Source: Acanthopleura granulata (Eukaryota > Mollusca > Polyplacophora > Chitonida > Chitonidae). Taken from it: a stretch of DNA of 64,000 bases. Location: the NCBI GenBank assembly GCA_016165875.1, contig JABBOT010000002.1, positions 38,281,868 to 38,345,867 of the forward strand, read 5' to 3'. A program made the position numbers and the translations under genes. Of the stretch, positions 59,868 through 64,000 are shown piece by piece. The notes below the pieces were generated by a model. It saw only the letters and a program-made list of their open reading frames with translations. It was not told the origin of the DNA and did no database searches. Numbering within the stretch: the first letter of the stretch is position 1; every line of letters starts with the position of its first letter.

Positions 59868-60072
59868 ACTTGATTTATGTTTTACGTCGCGAAAGAATAT
59901 TTCACTTATGCGACGGCGGCAAGCATCATGCTCGGAGCCCTGGTGAGACCCACGACCATCCGCAGGTTGTTGACAGACCTTCCCACTTACGACTGGAGAG
60001 GAAGCCAGCGTGAGCTGGCTTAAACTCGCATCGATCGCATTGGTTACAGGCACCTGAGTCATCACGCTGCAC
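59868..60072 (-). mobile_element. SINE family A copy
   Basis: TGTTTTACGTCGCGAAAGAA, then CCACGACCATCCGCAGG, CAGACCTTCCCACTTACG and GAAGCCAGCGTGAGCTGG are diagnostic. The middle has a short deletion and the head is diverged. Confidence 0.85.
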
Positions 60073-60524
60073 TAGAGTGCTATTCCTCTCGGTCACGGTG
60101 TTCCCCAAGAGAAAATCAGTAACAAATCGTGCTGAATCACTAGTCCGCTATTAACCATTACCCTGCATATGCTTCCGATTAGCTCTTACTCTCTTTGGCA
60201 TCTATATATGCCCGAGTCTCTCTGTACATTTATCCATTAAAACTCAGTTCCAAGAGAAACTCGGCGAAGCTTTCTGAATTATATGGAGGAAACAATCGAG
60301 CAGAACTAACATCAAGATTTTAAAGATATTTTTTAAAGACGTTATTTTAAGATTGAAAAGTCCTAAAAAAAATCTCTATGGAACAGAACTTATACGCATG
60401 AGGGACCAACTTAGCAATTATTCGAAAATTATCGATATCGCGAATTCATTTATCGATATCGATGATTCTCGATTAAATGCTAATTTGACCTCCCATAAAC
60501 AACAGGTAGAGTTTAAAAGGGTTT

Positions 60525-60680
60525 ACTCTCCCGTGGGAAGATCCGCCAGCAACATATGGATGGTCGTAGGTTTCCCTCGGGATCTGCCCGGTTTCCTGCC
60601 ACCATGATGCTGGCCGCCGTCGTCTAAGCGAAATATTCTTGGGTAGGGCGTAAAACACCATTCAAATGAATAAATAAACC
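60525..60680 (+). mobile_element. SINE family A copy lacking the head
   Basis: GGGAAGATCCGCCAGCAACA, then GGTCGTAGGTTTCCCTCGGG, TGCTGGCCGCCGTCGTC and the tail CACCATTCAAATGAATAAATAAA-type. Opposite in orientation to the copy 0.45 kb upstream. Confidence 0.85.
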
Positions 60681-63251
60681 AAAGGGCTTTACTACCAAGA
60701 ACGCTATTTAAAGCATACAAGTGAATTAAGAATTCTTCGCCGGGCATGCAAGTCTCCACACCACACGAAGTGGTCTCGACAGAAAAATGTTGTTTCCTTA
60801 TGAGGCTTTGAGATTTAACATTTTTCTTTCTGAACTTGGCAAACAAACCCAGACTATTTAGATCCTTGCCATTTAGCCCTTCTTTTAACACGGAAATAGT
60901 TTGATATATGGGTGTAGCTCTTTGATCAATAGATGATCCTACAGAGAACGGAACAATGATACTTGCCGATTGTCTCATCACGTCTGTCAGTTTACATGAA
61001 AGGGTGATAAAATGCCAGATTAATCACGGAATTGAGCATCTTAGTTTGTTGGCTAGAGGCAGTTGACGCGTAGCGAGCTCGCATTAGAAGTCCACAGTTT
61101 TACGGAAACACAATACCTTTAAAATAATGGCAGATTTTATGTTACGAATGACGTCGTGTTAAGCGAAAGCAAATCAGTTATCGTGGGCTTGATTCATCGA
61201 TCCATATTAGTTAAGTATGAACAGTTAAAACGTAAGCAGCTAAGCATAATATTCACTTCCAGGCGGAGTTATGGACTGACGGATCAATTATAGATGCAAG
61301 GCATGTTAAATATAGCTGAAGTCGGCAGGAGCTGTGACATAAAGAGTGGTTTTGTGTATACTGTTAATTAATAGAGAAGAACAAGTCACACCATGCAGGT
61401 GGGAATTTCGCCAAAAATTCTGCTAGGGAAAGTCAAGGGGAGGTATGGTGAAGTCATGGGTTGGGGTAGGAAGTCGTCCAGTAAAGTAAATGTCAGGTGA
61501 AAATTTACCTGTATTTTATACGAAGGCTATAAGATCTTCCATAATCTGTTATTTATCACCATATCATATACAACTGGATAATAATTAACTCTTATCTAAT
61601 GAACGAATTATCCTGTTTGGTGAAAGGATGGAGATGCCTTTAACAATTGATGACAACACGCATGTAGGAACTCACATGTGTACTCTCTCTCTTTATTCTC
61701 TACTCTCTTCTAGTAGTAGATGACATTGCTGAAGACGAGGGTAAAATGAAATTATCTGCTATATACCAAAGGGTATAACGCGCAGTAATCCTCCTTGATG
61801 TGTATATGTGCCAGTTTAGTGGATCTGTTTACTACAGAAACTCTGATACAAGAAGTAATATGCTTGATTGTGTTTTGTAGCATCGTGTCGTTGACATACC
61901 AGGTTTTGTAGGATGAGATGTAATTCAGTTTGACAACGGTCCAAAACACCAGGGCTAATATTAAACCAATGAGACATTTGCCGTATGTTCCGCTCGTGCT
62001 TTGCCTCTGCGGCTGCCACGTGATTGTTAATGTTTAATGGTGCCCTTCTCTGCAAAACAATGCCAGCATTACATCAGAGGAACTGGCCCGTCACCACCAG
62101 CTATACTGGGTGATCGATAACCAACAGAAGAAAGACTTTATATATAGCCAGGATAGGGTGGACAGGACCATAACCCTGTTGGTCTGCCATATACGTATAT
62201 AGCGACGTCAGCTAATATAGACTATAAATATATATAGTTAAGATACACGACAAAACAGATATTAGCCTGTACATTCAACACCAAACCACTAATGTATACT
62301 GTGTTTTTGTTGTTTCCAATTTCAGACTGTGGATTACCTTTATGAAAAGAAACACTCATGTTTGTGAGCATGGTTAGACGGTTTATTAGAGTGATCGCCA
62401 TGCTCTGATTGGCCCCAACAGAACTGATCTCTCCAATCGATATCATCGTGTGTGTCTTTTTGTGCTCCCCCTGTAGGTAAATAGCAACTTTCTTCTTTTG
62501 TGGACTGTTGCAGGACGAAAACAGGCTTATTTACACGTTGTGGTGCTCATACCACACAGGACACTCTTCACAGTCGCGTTGTACGACCAATTGTTTGCTG
62601 TGTGTTTATTTGGAGACCAGATATCTGTCTGTGTTAGCTTGCACTGAACTTTTGATTGATTTCCTATGCACCCGGGAGTTGTGACCGCGCATAGCGAAGA
62701 ACATCATGTGCACGTAATGGTGCACGCGTCCATGCGTGCGCGTATACCGGACTTGGCAGTTGGTGGGCAACTGGAGTGGTTGGGCGGAGAGGGTGTAAAC
62801 GTACGCCACTCTATACCTGTCAACGGGGCCGTGGTTTAGCTCGGGTAAGTGCCAATCAAGATAAAGGAAATAGCTCTACACTGACGTATACTGCCGACAC
62901 AGTCTTTACTGAAGGCAGCACGAGTCGGGAAGTTAAGTTGACTTTTGTTAAACCTGGGTCGTACTGAGAGGCCCTTAAACATCCGTTGGTCGGTGAACTT
63001 TACTGCTGAGTGGCATCAACACCAGGTGTCAACGTTATATATATCGCGACAAGAAGCCAGTCGACATTTTAAAGGTATTTATTGGCCAGTGTTTGTCTTT
63101 GGACACCTTAGGGGCGCCTATAAAGGTCATGTTTGTTTGAGGAGATTGCCGAATTGACAGGAGCTTGAACAAACAGGTATATATATAACTATACCGCTGC
63201 CAGGTAAACTGCGAAGACACTGGGTGTAGGGACTTGAATGAGGAGTCAAAC

Positions 63252-64000
63252 ATGGTGAAGTTGGAACGGTACCCCGAAAAGCCAGTCAGATGGCCAGTGG
63301 AAGAAAGATGGGGCCAACAACTCTCGCCTTTAGTAAGGAAACTCTTTGACGCCATCTCGAAGTGTCATTACAAGAAACTGAAGTACCTCCTGCAGAACTG
63401 CTGCGCAAAGATCACGTCCCGCAACCAGTACGGCCACACCGTCCTCATTGCGGCACTGCACATCCCAGAGGATGACCGACGTTCTCGAATGTTTAGATAT
63501 CTGATTAGACAAGGAGCTAACCCTCTAACAAAGGATGTCGCTTTTGAGAGAAGCTGTCTGCTTTGGGCCTGTGTCTTGGCACGTTGTGAAGAAACACGGT
63601 ATTTGCTTGAGGAGTATTCCGGAGAACTTGATATCACTGAGACGGACACTGATGGCATAACAGCGCTGCATCACGCCGTCATGACAGGCTCAATGGACAT
63701 TGTCCGGATGTTGATTGAAGTTTTCGACAAATTTCGTTTGTCCGTCGACATTCCGGACCGCCTTGGTCTCACGCCCTACATGCAAGCTCGCCGCCTGGGT
63801 CATTATGAGATCGCACAAGTTCTTAAAAAAGATGGCCGCGCAAGCCCTCACAGGAGAGATCCCGTTTGGTTTATGACCGGTTCCGAGTGGAGCCAAATAG
63901 GTAGGAAGGAAAGACAGGATGAACGTTTGGAGCGACTGAGGAAAGACATTGCCTGGACCAAGGTGTTAGGACGAGCACCTCAGCTGCAGAAAGGTTACGG
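63252..64000 (+). CDS. Ankyrin-repeat protein, 5' part (open at right edge)
   Basis: The ATG at 63252 opens a frame that stays open to the window end (249 codons and two bases). The start follows an upstream region with no in-frame extension I trust. At least three or four ankyrin repeats are visible. They lie at residues about 59-92 (YGHTVLIAAL, LIRQGANP), 99-125 (SCLLWACVLARCEETRYLLE), 133-165 (TDGITALHHAVMTGSMDIVR) and 170-195 (LGLTPYMQARRLGHYEIAQV). After the repeats comes RRDPVWFMTGSEWSQIGRK and a charged helix (about 218-235). Ankyrin repeats mediate protein binding, so no specific role follows. There is no signal peptide. The frame may run into an intron or more exons beyond 64000. I cannot assign an orthologue. 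Confidence 0.85.
   Translation, partial: MVKLERYPEKPVRWPVEERWGQQLSPLVRKLFDAISKCHYKKLKYLLQNCCAKITSRNQYGHTVLIAALHIPEDDRRSRMFRYLIRQGANPLTKDVAFERSCLLWACVLARCEETRYLLEEYSGELDITETDTDGITALHHAVMTGSMDIVRMLIEVFDKFRLSVDIPDRLGLTPYMQARRLGHYEIAQVLKKDGRASPHRRDPVWFMTGSEWSQIGRKERQDERLERLRKDIAWTKVLGRAPQLQKGY

Larger units (their letters stand above)
58510..63251. other. Interval upstream of the ankyrin gene
   Basis: Contains two SINE copies and otherwise no recognised gene. A minus-strand frame from an ATG at 60978 to 60523 (151 codons) runs into SINE sequence for its last part; a frame at 58636-59028 opens with a TTG. Neither has recognisable homology. The 5' UTR of the ankyrin gene probably ends this stretch. 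Confidence 0.5.

Noticed and set aside
60523..60978. 151-codon minus-strand frame near 60.7 kb
   Set aside because: Its end is SINE sequence and no homology or splice context is seen in the rest.

Overview
This is a gene-sparse, intron-rich, AT-rich stretch of an animal nuclear genome. Phase-consistent GT-AG exons, cilium and collagen genes, tRNA-derived SINEs, Tc1/mariner debris and many minisatellites suggest a marine invertebrate. The very frequent palindrome TACATGTA and the SINE type point to a lophotrochozoan such as a mollusc or brachiopod, but that placement is inference. There is no sign of a bacterial or viral segment.

Layout from left to right. (1) The first three coding exons of a collagen prolyl 4-hydroxylase alpha subunit lie on the minus strand (1197-9186); the gene runs off the left edge. 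(2) Head-to-head with it, with start codons 856 bp apart, is a complete 19-exon neutral ceramidase gene on the plus strand (10042-26307, 710 aa). (3) A tail-to-tail intergenic region (26308-33896) holds two minisatellites and a SINE. (4) A complete 13-exon polycystin-2 gene lies on the minus strand (33897-46279, 877 aa). (5) 46.3-51.8 kb is repeats only. (6) A small three-exon minus-strand gene encodes an unrecognised 122-aa protein (51785-54013). (7) An intronless 328-aa ORF of unknown function lies on the plus strand (57523-58509). (8) The 5' part of an ankyrin-repeat gene begins at 63252 and runs off the right edge.

The genes do not form an evident pathway: collagen hydroxylation in the ER, sphingolipid hydrolysis at the cell surface and a ciliary cation channel are unrelated jobs.

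The most unusual feature is structural. Four tandem duplications in the two complete genes each span or copy an exon-intron junction. Ceramidase exon 9 has its donor in triplicate (37-bp period). Ceramidase exon 16 is preceded by about 11 copies of its acceptor, ten of which carry a 9-nt in-frame cassette followed by GTAAGG. Polycystin-2 exon 11 has its 3' end and donor duplicated (197-bp period). Polycystin-2 exon 12 is preceded by about 29 extra copies of its acceptor, open in all three frames. Whether these alternative splice sites are used can only be settled with RNA data.
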